Assembly: GCF_032362555.1 (NCBI RefSeq)
Contig: NC_083526.1
Span: 764,001 to 828,000, forward strand
Direction: 5' to 3'
From: Amyelois transitella
Taxonomy: Eukaryota; Arthropoda; Insecta; Lepidoptera; Pyralidae
Length of the DNA: 64,000 nt
Shown here: in pieces, positions 33,237 to 42,608 of the stretch
Layout: each line of letters starts with the position of its first letter
How positions within the stretch are numbered: the first letter of the stretch is position 1
The notes under the pieces: model-generated
What the model was told of the DNA's origin: nothing
The model's database searches: none
Seen by the model: the letters and a program-made list of their open reading frames with translations, nothing else
Position numbers and translations under genes: made by a program

Positions 33237-36200
33237 TTAGTCGTCGAGGAAATGAGTTTTAAGGTATTTCATCATACCAAATGTGCGGAAACGTTTTGTA
33301 CCGATCACCTTGTAAAGAGCATCGTCGCATATCGCGAATTGCCTGGAAAAAAAAGATAATACGATTAATTAAATACATAAAAAATTGTCAAGAATAATGC
33401 CGTGTGGTTCCCGGCACCAATAGAAAAAAGAATAGGACCACTACATCTGTTTCCCATTGATATTGTAAAAGGCGAATTTATAAACTAGGGATTTTTCTTT
33501 TAGGCGATAGGGTAGCAACCTGTTTGAATCTCAATTCTATCATTTAGAAGAAATTTATGAACTTAATTAGAACTTATTGACTTAACTAGAACTTATTAAC
33601 TTAATTAGAACTTATTAACTTAATTAGAAGATATTAACTTAATTAGAACTTATTAACTTAATTAAAACTTATTAACTTAATTAAAACTTATTAACTTACT
33701 AATACTAAGTTGAGAGTGTTCCTTCAAACTTATGTAATACTATCTGTGCCTGCGACTTTATCCGTGTGAAATAGTTATTTTGTGCATCAATGAAGTCCCC
33801 AAGGATGAATAATTTTCCCCGTTTATTTCACATATTTCATTATTTCTTTGCTCCTTATAATTGTCCCTCGACGAATGGTCTATTCAACGCAAAAATAATT
33901 TCAATTCGAACTACTATTTCCTGAGTTTAGCCTGTTCAAACAAACAAACAAACAAACTCATCAGCTTAATAATATTTATATATTAAATTATTTGGGTTCA
34001 CCAACATTTGTTTACAGCATTTCTCACTTGCTACATAAGTTTTCATCATCATAAAATCACACCTCTTTCCCGGAGGGGTAGGTGTGATTTTATGATAGGG
34101 TAGGCACAGACTACTTCTTTCCACTTGCCACGATCTCTGCATACTTCCTTCGCTTCATCCTCATTCATAACTCTCTTCATGCAAGCTCTACTTATATATG
34201 TACTAGCTGACCCGCGCAACTTCGTTTGCGTGTATCCCGCTACTTCGACAAATACAGTCAACGCACCAACACATATTGGATACTAATTTTCAATTCACAC
34301 TAACTTCTCTTTCCCTTAACCGCGTTTAAAATATTAAAATGTTTTTTGGTTTCTGTGACTCTTTATAGGGACGCTGCCCCCGCCGCCGCGGCCGGCCCGT
34401 ACCGTGCCGCAATACTAATATCGTGATATCTCCTAAACTATATGTCTAAATAACACACTGTAAACTGCAAAAATAATCTAAATTAAATGCTCGTGATGAT
34501 GAACTTACTTATTTTGATAAGGATATATGTATTATTGGTTATATCACCAGTTAAACATCACCCAACGAATTAAATGTTTTTTTAATACAGAAAAGTAGTT
34601 TTTGTGACTTAAATAAAAAAGCTGGATATATGTCATCGCGGACTTTTTTGTAGAACTAATAAAGACCAATGTTTTTACTATACATTGTTCTTACTTGTAT
34701 CCAACGGTATAAGCGGCGCACGCACAAATGCAATCTTCAATTAGATTTTTTTTCTGACTTCTTGGACATAAATCGCTATAACTCAGCTAATATAGTTTCA
34801 ATGTATTTCAATTATATATAAAAACCTGTCGGAGAAAATACTCTTTCTATTAGTGAAAACCGCATCAAAATCCGTTGCGTAGTTTTAAAGTTTTATGCAT
34901 ACGAAGGGACTACAGACAAAATGTATGTAGTGATATACTTTTGACCTGACCCTTTACCAGGACGTCCTTAATTCGATCAAGATACGTTCGTCCAGGTCTT
35001 CCCACTCCGACCTTTCCCTACACCTTGTATATCTGCTTAGTCAACCTTACATAAGTTTTTATCCAACTAACAATATTATACTGGGTGACATTTAAAACAA
35101 CTGCATCCTTTTAAACATAGACTATACCCATGCTTCTGAGCTGTTTGAGCCTATTTTTATTTAAATTAAACGTCATCATTTTCACATTTAAAAAACCCTC
35201 AAAAACTACGTCACACGCTTTATTAAAGACCAATACTACAAAAAGAAATTAAAACTAAACATGTAAATAAATGTGTGAAAAAAAAAATTATTTTTCTAAT
35301 ATCAAGATCAAGTAAAGTACAGAGTTGTCGAAATCGCTCAGCCGAATGAATTGTGTCGTTGACCTCTGAATCTTACGCGTCGCTTTTCCGCCGGCCGGGG
35401 TGATATGACGTATTTAGGATCGTGGATTTTGATACTTTTATTTTTTTTCCTACTTTCTGAAATATGAACTATTAATTTTCTTTCAACGTTTTTAAATATC
35501 CTTTAGATGAGTACACTTAACAGTTAAATTTATGCAGTTGAATTAAAAGTCACCGTGTATACAGAGGCTAGGTAAGGCTGAGACCTCCCCGCTAGGGTTG
35601 CCAACTTTTTTTAGAAGAAATAGAGTGTATCTGATTTTAAAGGAGGTAAATAAAGAGTACAGACTTACAAAAAAGAGTATTCTGATTACATAGATTTTGT
35701 ATATTAATACAGACTGGCAATAAAAGAGTATTTAAGCGTACTCTATTGGTGTTATAGATTATAGAGTACGCCTACATGATATAGAGGACAATACTCTATT
35801 TTAGAGTACGGTTGGCAACCCTACTCCCCGCTCACCTGTTGTTGGGGTCGTACAGCTTCTTCTCCTTGATGATGGCCCACACGCGCTTGACCACCTCGTG
35901 GCGCGGCATGCGCTCGGCGCCCACCAGCTCGGCCAGCGCGGGCGACAGCGTGTACGCGCGCGTGTAGCCGCCGCCCTTGCCGCGCCCAGCGCCCGCCTGC
36001 ACGCAGACAGACAGACAAACAAACATATATATAGTTATATAGTCGGCCTCTGTGGCGCAGCGGTAGTACGCTTGTCTGTGACACCGGAGGTCCCGGGTTC
36101 GAATCCCGGCCAGGGCATGATGAGAAAAGAACTTTTTCTGATTGCCCTGGGTCTTGGATGTTTATCTATATAAGTATTTATTATAAAATATAGTATCGTT

Positions 36201-39200
36201 GAGTTAGTATCTCGTAACACAAGTTTCGAACTTACTTCGAGGCTAACTCAATCAGTGTAATTTGTCCCATATATATTTATTTAAAAAAAAAAAAAGATAT
36301 ATGGTTATGTTTATAGACTTTTATTCTTATAAAGACATATTGTACATCACTTACATAAGAACATAAAATACAAAGAAATAATAATACATAAGTTCGTTGC
36401 CACGCTAATAATCGAAATATAATCGCAAAAGTTCAGTGAATTGAGATTATGTGCTCAGCTAATTGTTTCCTGAATACATCGAACGAGGTAATATTTTTGA
36501 TATCAGAAGGTATCTTGTTAAAAAGGCGCGCACCTTCGCACGCTTCGCACCTATATACTAGCTGTGCCCGCGACTTCGTCCGCGTGGAATAGTTATTTTG
36601 GGCATTATATATTATATAATTTTTTTTTTATATAATTATTAATAATTATCCCGTTTTTTTCGTATTTTCCATTATTTTTTCGCTCCTAAAAGTTGAAGCG
36701 TGATGTTAAATAGCCTAAAACCTTCCTCGATAAATGGTCTATTCAACACAAAAAGAATTCTTCATTTTGAACCTGTAGTTCCTGAGATTTGCGCGTTCAA
36801 ACAAACAAACAAACAAACTCGTCAGCTTTATAAGATTAGTATAGATATGTATTTGACGGCCTATGTAGTAGTAGGTACGCTTGTCTGTGACACCGGAGCT
36901 CTCTCAATTCTATTGTCAAGCCAAATAGCTGAACGTGGCCTATCAGTCTTTTCAAGACTGTTCTCTCTGGCTCTGTCTACCCCGCAAGGGATATAGACGT
37001 GACCATATGTATGTATTATTAACAAATAACAAACAAAAAAATAACATACAAACCAATTCAAATTGATAAATCAACATGTCTTTTACTGCCCAAATAAATA
37101 AATGAAACACCAGAGAATAGAACGTTCAGCTGTTTGGCTTTATAATAGAATTGAGATTAAAATAGTGACAGGTTGGCTAACCCGTCGGCTAAAACGAGAA
37201 TCGCAAGTTTATAAGCCCATCCCTTAGTCGCCTCTTACGACATCCATGGGAAACGAGATGGAGTGGTCCTATTCTTTTTTATGTTGGTGCCGGGAACCAC
37301 ACGGAGAATTTATATAGTTCATTCTCACCTTTTTCCCCTTGGGAGCCTTCTTCTTCTCCTTCTTGGCCCAATCGCTATCGAAGTCACCATCTGAGTCCTT
37401 CTTCTTTCCTTTCTTCTTTTTGGGTTTCTCCTGAAATAAGCATTTTATATACATATTTGTACAGGTTGACTAAGCAGATATACATGGAGGGTGTGGAGGG
37501 AAAGGTCGGAGTGGGAAGACCGAGACGAACGTATCTTGATCAAATTAAGGACGTCCTGGTAAAGGGTCAGGTCAAAAGTACCCGAAACCGCCGAGCCTGC
37601 ATGAAGAGAGTTATGAATGTGGATGAAGCGAAGGAAGTATGCAGAGATCGTGGCAAGTGGAAAGAGGTAGTCTCTGCCTACCCCTCCGGGAAAGAGGCGT
37701 GATTTTATGTATGTACGTATTAGTACAACATACAATAAATTGAGTCAGTTTCTTCAATGGAATGTAGTATCATATTACTCACAAAGTTTACTTGTACTTC
37801 CATCAGTCAAATTGAGGCTCAAATAAAATTTATCTATAAAAATAGTAGCTATTCACAATAACAACTTTTCGGAGGCATAATATATTGTAAGGTTATTCTT
37901 TTGACAATACATATATGTGAATTTTTCGCAAGGTCGCATTCATTTAGGTAAATTTAAATATGCACGTTTTAAAAATCAAGTCTACAAACTGACTGACTCA
38001 TTGTTGTATTCGATTTTTTATTAGCCAATAACAGCGATAACTCTAAATCGCGTAAGCAGATATTTTAGAATTGCAATTACATATATGATGATGAACAAAA
38101 TGCTACAGTGCAGTTTGTTACCGCTTCTTCTGCACTAACTTTTTGGGGGCGGCATTAAACTTGGTTTAAAGTTATTTATTTGACGTCAATCGTTTCTTGT
38201 TTCAAACCAAAATATAAGACAATTATTAAAGCGATGTTGAAATGTCCCATAAAAATTAATAAAAATTTTGAATTTGAATAAACAACGCCCGACTCAACAT
38301 CCTCTGGAAAGCAGTTTTCAGTCTTTTTAAGACTGCTGACTCTGTCTACCCTGAAAGGGATATTTATACTATATATTACCTTCTCATAGTCACTCTCACT
38401 CCCACTGGCCTCTTCATCTTCTTCGTCAGAAGATTGCTTCTGTTTCTTAGCGGGCCGCTTGGAGGCGGGGGCGGCGCGTTTGGTCGGTGCACGCTTCGGT
38501 TTTTCTTCTTCTTCTTCTTCATCATCATCATCATCGTCCTGGAGAAAGAAAATTATCTTCTTTAATCCATCAGGACATCCCCAAGTCGTTCTAGTTTCAA
38601 ATCACAGTCGCGAGGGTATTTAATACTAATAATAAGCCTTTTCACTCATTTCGGTAATCGCTGCACCTATTTATTTATGTATATTGTTTATCTATCGTAG
38701 TTTTTATGTATGTATATTTTATAATTATTTTATTTTATATTTTGTGTAGGTATAAATAGGTATACTTATTTAGTTTAACCCCACAAAGTTCTCTGTCAGA
38801 CCCAATGGTTGACTGGTAGATAATGCTTCCAGCATAAGTCCGCCTATTGTGCTATACATTTGTATTTTGTGCAATGAAGTTAAAATAAATAAATAAATAA
38901 TACATTCCATATCTTTCCCATGGACGGCGACTAAGGGAATGGCTAATAAGCTTGGTTTTCTTTAAGTAGGTGATGGGCTGGCAACCTGTCACTATTTATT
39001 CTCAATTCCATCATTGAGCCATACAGCTGAACATCTATCGTCAAGCCAATAAAGGGGTATGTGGCCTGTCAGCCATTCAAGACTGTTGGCTCTGTCTACC
39101 CCGCAAGGGATATAGACGTGACTATATGTATGTATGTATTTTTTTATGTATGGTTCTATTTTGTGATGGGCAATAATACCTCTTCATCATCTTGCTCGTT

Positions 39201-40921
39201 CTCCTCCTCCCCTTCAGGGAAGTGGTCATTCACATACTCTATGACTATTGCGTCAATCATCTTCCTCCTGTCTGTCAGGTCACATTGAAACACCTCCTCC
39301 AACTTCTGTATGACCTTCTTGGTGGATGTCTTCGAGAAGTCAGCATTTTTCAAGATCTCTGTGGGATAGAGGTTCATTTTTTTTTATTATTATAATATTT
39401 ATATCACATACTTTTTCTACTTCTAGGCAATAGGAACCTGTGTGTGGATTGAGGCACTTCAGAATAGGACCACGCGATATACTTTCCGTGGATGTCGTTA
39501 AAGGCGAATAAGGGAGAGGCTAATAAAATTGGGATTCTTCTTGTAGACGTTAGGCTAGCATAGCAACCTGTCACTATTTTGACCTCAATATGACCATTAA
39601 GTCATACAAATAAATGTGACCTTTCAGTGTTTGGGAGACTGTTGGATCTTGTCTACGCCGTAAGAATTAAAGACATGATTTTATGTCGTCTATGTATGTT
39701 AAAAATGGCGGGTGTTACTACTGACCCTAATGTGATACCGGTACCAGATGTAGTACCTGTACTGCCGGTACCGATATTATTTTGTGGCCAGTAACGGTAC
39801 TAACTAAATATTCCTATCGAAATAATTCACTAAACGCGCATGCACATCGAGCGTTACGTGGAAAATAAAAGTGATTTTGTTAATTTGTCATCAAGAAAAT
39901 GAGCAAAGGCAGGTCTAGTAATGAATAATCTAAACTGGGTACCGGTACTCATCTGTAACAGGTATCCAAGTACCGAAACGAAAAGAACCTTCAATTACCG
40001 ATACATAACCGGTATTTTTGGTATCGGTTCCACGGCTTGCTATTGACATCGAACAATATCGACAACCATCTATAGGTAGGTACTATCAGCAATTTTAGTA
40101 AATGGATGATTTTCAAGATCTTCTATCGATAGTTTAATAACGCTAACTCCATGCCTTGCCTTGTATTGTAGTTAAAACCGTATTGGTTTTATTCTCTTTG
40201 ATTGTAGTACCTACTGAGGGAGAATAAAGATAAAGAGACGTTTCGTTCCATGTAGACACACAATAAAAAGTATCAAAGCCAACATAAGAATTACAAGTGA
40301 AGAACTCGTACATAACGTAGTGAAGCAAGAACAAAGGAAAGTCTCTCGCCGATCGATGTGCGTTACGGAACGCAACCATGGCCGCCAAGAGAAAATTGAC
40401 CAAACAAATTAATAAAATAAAATGCTCATTTACATAGAAAGTAATAGACTTTCTTCAAAATTTTTCAAGTAATACCTTTTCAGAAAGGTTTTGCGCGTCA
40501 TTTTCAATAATGCATTAATTAAAGTGGTCCGCCATTTCGTCGCTACATACGTGGAGGTCTCTTACGCGTAGCATAAAAATAAACCATCAGTAAGCAGACT
40601 TTATTGGGAATTATTGAACAATGCCTTGCATACCAGAACATTCGCAATAAAATATCGAAAAACTTTCACCTGAAACATTTCGTTATAAACATCATACTAT
40701 CAGAGATATTTCAATTAAAAGGTACGAAAATTCCAAGTTTCACAGGAGTACCTCGTACGAAGCCATTACGCGCGGCCCCTGGGCATATACAGGCCAAAGA
40801 TTTTGAGTTGAAATTACCAACAAAACATAATTTTATAGCTCAAAAGGTATTTACTGTGTTATACAACTGATAACTTACTTACGATCTCCAACTTTAGTGT
40901 TTCTTTATTAGGCTTCTCCAT
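33237..40921 (-). CDS. DEK-C plus SWIB/MDM2 domain nuclear protein, 6 exons
   Basis: Exons read 40921-40879, 39358-39180, 38538-38380, 37430-37329, 35996-35836 and 33342-33237, giving 249 residues. The N-terminal DEK-C domain (about 5-60) shows ILKNADFSKTSTKKVIQKL and CDLTDRRKMIDAIV. A linker of Asp/Glu runs and Lys-rich blocks follows (KRPAKKQKQ, KKKKGKKKDSD). The SWIB domain fills the end: YTLSPALAELVGAERMPRHE, VVKRVWAIIKEKKLYDP, then VIGTKRFRTFGMMKYLKTHF. The same order is seen in yeast UAF30-like and plant SWIB proteins, which act in RNA polymerase I or chromatin contexts. Of two overlapping donors after exon 1, the second keeps the frame (KLEIVKILKN). Exon 5 is strongly GC-rich, and its donor sits 12 bp from a hAT MITE. 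Confidence 0.88.
33399..33545 (+). repeat. Family A repeat, 5' half
   Basis: Opens TGCCGTGTGGTTCCCGGCAC and stops at CTCAATTCTATCATTTA, next to the minisatellite. Confidence 0.75.
33550..33700. repeat. 19-bp minisatellite, about 8 units
   Basis: The unit is CTTATTAACTTAATTAGAA with small variants (AAAA for AGAA; GATATT for CTTATT). It starts where the family A copy breaks off, in the last intron of the SWIB gene. Confidence 0.85.
33745..33985 (+). repeat. Family D repeat
   Basis: TATCTGTGCCTGCGACTTTAT to the CAAACAAACAAACAAACTC run, as in the copies at 36555 and 7289. Confidence 0.65.
34055..35045 (-). repeat. Family C LINE fragment interrupted by a family E repeat
   Basis: C sequence in reverse occupies 34055-34200 (TTCCACTTGCCACGATCTC) and 34936-35045 (TTTTGACCTGACCCTTTACC, TATATCTGCTTAGTCAACC). 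The E repeat lies between. The outer end also has a small inverted duplication of its 3' tail. Confidence 0.75.
34203..34932 (+). repeat. Family E repeat, copy 1 (LINE-like)
   Basis: Begins CTAGCTGACCCGCGCAACTTC and ends CATACGAAGGGACTACAGAC then TATGTAGTGA. From about 34366 on it is nearly identical to the inverted copy at 63337-63925, including a GC block CCGCGGCCGGCCCGTACC. Confidence 0.8.
35593..35823. mobile_element. hAT-type MITE, 231 bp, beside a splice donor
   Basis: Terminal inverted repeats TAGGGTTGCCAAC / GTTGGCAACCCTA are flanked by the exact 8-bp duplication CTCCCCGC (35585-35592 and 35824-35831). The 8-bp duplication and the TAGGGTTGCC ends fit the hAT superfamily. It has no coding capacity. 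The right-hand duplication overlaps positions +5 to +12 of the intron after exon 5 of the SWIB gene. Confidence 0.92.
35836..35996 (-). other. GC-rich SWIB exon
   Basis: Exon 5 of the SWIB gene is dominated by G and C at third positions (runs such as GGCAAGGGCGGCGGC), in sharp contrast to flanking introns and to other exons of the same gene. Confidence 0.8.
36041..36285 (+). repeat. tRNA-headed SINE (family B), full length
   Basis: Best copy in the window. A box GTGGCGCAGCGGTAGTACGC, B box GGGTTCGAATCCC, then CATGATGAGAAAAG, CTTGGATGTTTATCTATA, GAGTTAGTATCTCGTAACAC and the end GTCCCATATATATTTATT followed by A-run. Confidence 0.9.
36555..36845 (+). repeat. Family D repeat, full length
   Basis: CTAGCTGTGCCCGCGACTTC to CAAACAAACAAACAAACTCG and TTTATAAGATTAGTATAGAT. 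It serves as the reference for D. Confidence 0.75.
36898..37016 (+). repeat. Family A repeat, 3' half
   Basis: CTCTCAATTCTATTGTCAAG to the tail CTACCCCGCAAGGGATATAG and TATGTATG. Confidence 0.75.
37125..37305 (-). repeat. Family A repeat, 5' part
   Basis: Reverse orientation, ending GGTGCCGGGAACCACACGG on the plus strand; the 3' tail is absent. Confidence 0.75.
37464..37720 (+). repeat. Family C: end of a LINE reverse-transcriptase ORF
   Basis: One frame reads [19 protein letters not shown], then [20 protein letters not shown] and [16 protein letters not shown] before a stop. This resembles the extreme C-terminus of LINE ORF2 proteins. The 3' tail after the stop is short: GGCGTGATTTTATGTATGTA. 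Confidence 0.8.
38094..38285 (+). repeat. Family F repeat
   Basis: ATGCTACAGTGCAGTTTGTT, TTATTTGACGTCAATCG, ending AAAATTTTGAATTTGAATAA. Matches 8555-8716. Confidence 0.55.
38316..38365 (+). repeat. Family A 3' tail fragment
   Basis: TCAGTCTTTTTAAGACTGC then CTCTGTCTACCCTGAAAGGG. Confidence 0.6.
38905..39138 (+). repeat. Family A repeat, 5' truncated
   Basis: CATATCTTTCCCATGGACG to CCGCAAGGGATATAGACGTG and TATGTATGTATGT. It ends about 40 bp downstream of exon 2 of the SWIB gene (antisense). Confidence 0.8.
39450..39705 (+). repeat. Family A repeat, diverged
   Basis: Keeps AGAATAGGACCACGCGATA, GTGGATGTCGTTAAAGGCG and the tail, but with many changes; probably an old copy. Confidence 0.65.
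39715..40050. repeat. CCGGTACC-rich segment, possible MITE
   Basis: Contains at least five variants of ACCGGTACC (39735-39790, 39950-40035), several in inverted pairs, with a CG-containing middle. It lies in intron 1 of the SWIB gene. Ends and target duplication were not found. Confidence 0.35.
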
Positions 40922-41364
40922 TTTGCAATATCAAAGTAAATTTTACGCTTGCTCGTACCAATAGAAAGCCACACAATAATTATACCTATGTACTGGGTGC
41001 ACACGGCGTCATCACGAAATTGACCGATCACAGCTTCGGAAAATTTCGGCTAAACTCAATGCACCAATCGGCTTTCAGAATGGATTCATGCGAAACAAAT
41101 GCATAATTTATACAAAAATGCAATACATGAATATAGTCTTTAATACAATGCAGGAAGTCGTCAAATAGTACAGTAGTAAAGTGACGTTAGTTCAATCAAA
41201 CTAGCAGACAGAATCAAACCTTTTTTAGTTTTCGGAATAGGAAGTTGATATTTTCTGCTGCGTTCAAATATAAGAAAATTGCATTCGAAAAACCATAAAA
41301 ACAGTTTTCCCAAGACGGGCCGGGCCTTGCTTGGCTTGGCCGGGTCCGATTTTGAGCCGAATTT

Positions 41365-42090
41365 GGTTATTCAAAGGTCAGGTCAAGACAGTGTTACCAA
41401 CCCTACTGTTTTAACAGTAGATTTGCTTTTTTCACATTGATGTCCTTATTTTCTGTTTGATTCCTATTTTCTACTGTTTTTCAACTAGCGTTCGGCACCA
41501 CCTATTATATTAAACTGCAAATTTTTTTTGATAACCACTACACAATAAAACACAATGACACTAGATGGCAGTATATTCCTTAATTACGTAACCGAATATC
41601 GACTACAACTTTTAAAGGAGTATTACACACTAAATCCGAAATAACCGATTGCTATTCGTTTGAAGCCACAGAAAGGCTTAAAAAATATGTATGATTTCAA
41701 AAACAATAATGAGTGTGAAAATATTGCAGATGAGGCAATTATTAAACAATGATGATTTATTAAACTGAAAATTAATTTTACTTTGATTTATGTTCTTTTA
41801 TTGTTGTAATTACAATTACAAATATGTTAATGTATGTGAGTTCTTGTAACTCAGAAAATTGTTATTATAATTATATGAGCAAAATTATGAAATCTGCCTT
41901 TTTTATATCTAAATACTGTTTTATTTTAGGCGAGTTGTTGTTTTTTAGCTTTTTGGGGTTGGCAACACTGCGGCAAGAGTACCCGAAATTAATGAGTTTG
42001 CATGAAGAGAGTTATGAATGTGGAAGCGAAGGAAGTATGCCTACCCCTCCGGGAAAAAGGCGTGATTTTATGTATCTATGAATGTGATGT
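41365..42090 (+). repeat. Family C LINE fragment split by a hAT MITE
   Basis: Left part CAAAGGTCAGGTCAAGA, right part GAGTACCCGAAATTAATG onward to GGCGTGATTTTATGTATC, with an internal loss relative to 37464-37720. Confidence 0.8.
41389..41970. mobile_element. hAT-type MITE-like element, 582 bp, nested in a LINE fragment
   Basis: Ends CAGTGTTACCAACCC and GGGTTGGCAACACTG are inverted repeats with one mismatch. Flanks GGTCAAGA (41381-41388) and CGGCAAGA (41971-41978) look like an aged 8-bp target duplication. The interior has no supported gene. It is distinct from the element at 35593. Confidence 0.82.
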
Positions 42091-42608
42091 TGTTTCTTTA
42101 TTTTTTTATGTATCGTTGATAGGCGGTCGTGCGTGATCGTACGTCAGTAATCATTTAAGTAATATGTTTCTTTACCATTTCTTTTTATACACAAGCAATA
42201 GCTGAAAAATAGTGTTCAGTTCTAAGATTCAGTCAGTATATGAATGAGTCTCACGTGTGGTGATGCATGTATCAGCCGAAAATGAAAAAATTAATGAGTG
42301 TGGAAAAAGCAATGCAGATCTGAAGAGATCGTAGCAAGTAGACATTTTTACTAGTGCGGATATGGTTGAACTAATGTGCTAAGACCTATCTATAGTGCGT
42401 TTTAATTATTTCTGTGTTATTATTATATAAAAATGCATTCATGAACGCGTCTTTTTCTGACATTCGAAACAAACTGTCAATGTCAATGCATGCCATGTGA
42501 ACAGTGAAATGTAAACACGATCGGTCGGTGGTACATAACCTCACTTATCTTGCGAATTAAACTTAAAAAGCATATATATTGTTAAACAGTCTTACAAACT
42601 GCGTAAAT

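Larger units (their letters stand above)
40922..42608. other. Divergent interval between SWIB/DEK-C and NOP14
   Basis: The start codons face away, so both promoters lie here. The interval also holds a hAT MITE (41389-41970) inside a family C fragment (41365-42090) and a C remnant at about 42240-42350. No coding frame is supported. Confidence 0.5.

Noticed and set aside
33541-33710. CRISPR-like array
   Set aside because: Units are 19 bp with no spacers; it is a simple minisatellite in a eukaryotic intron.
36041-36115. A tRNA gene on the plus strand
   Set aside because: A and B boxes are present, but the sequence continues into a body repeated elsewhere (6374, 18796), so it is the head of a SINE.
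37457-37702. An 81-codon host gene with a clean frame
   Set aside because: The frame matches other dispersed copies and the C-terminus of LINE reverse-transcriptase proteins.
40376-40435. Short plus-strand frame MAAKRKLTKQ with a good Kozak context
   Set aside because: It is only 19 codons, has no donor, and lies inside an intron of the opposite-strand SWIB gene.
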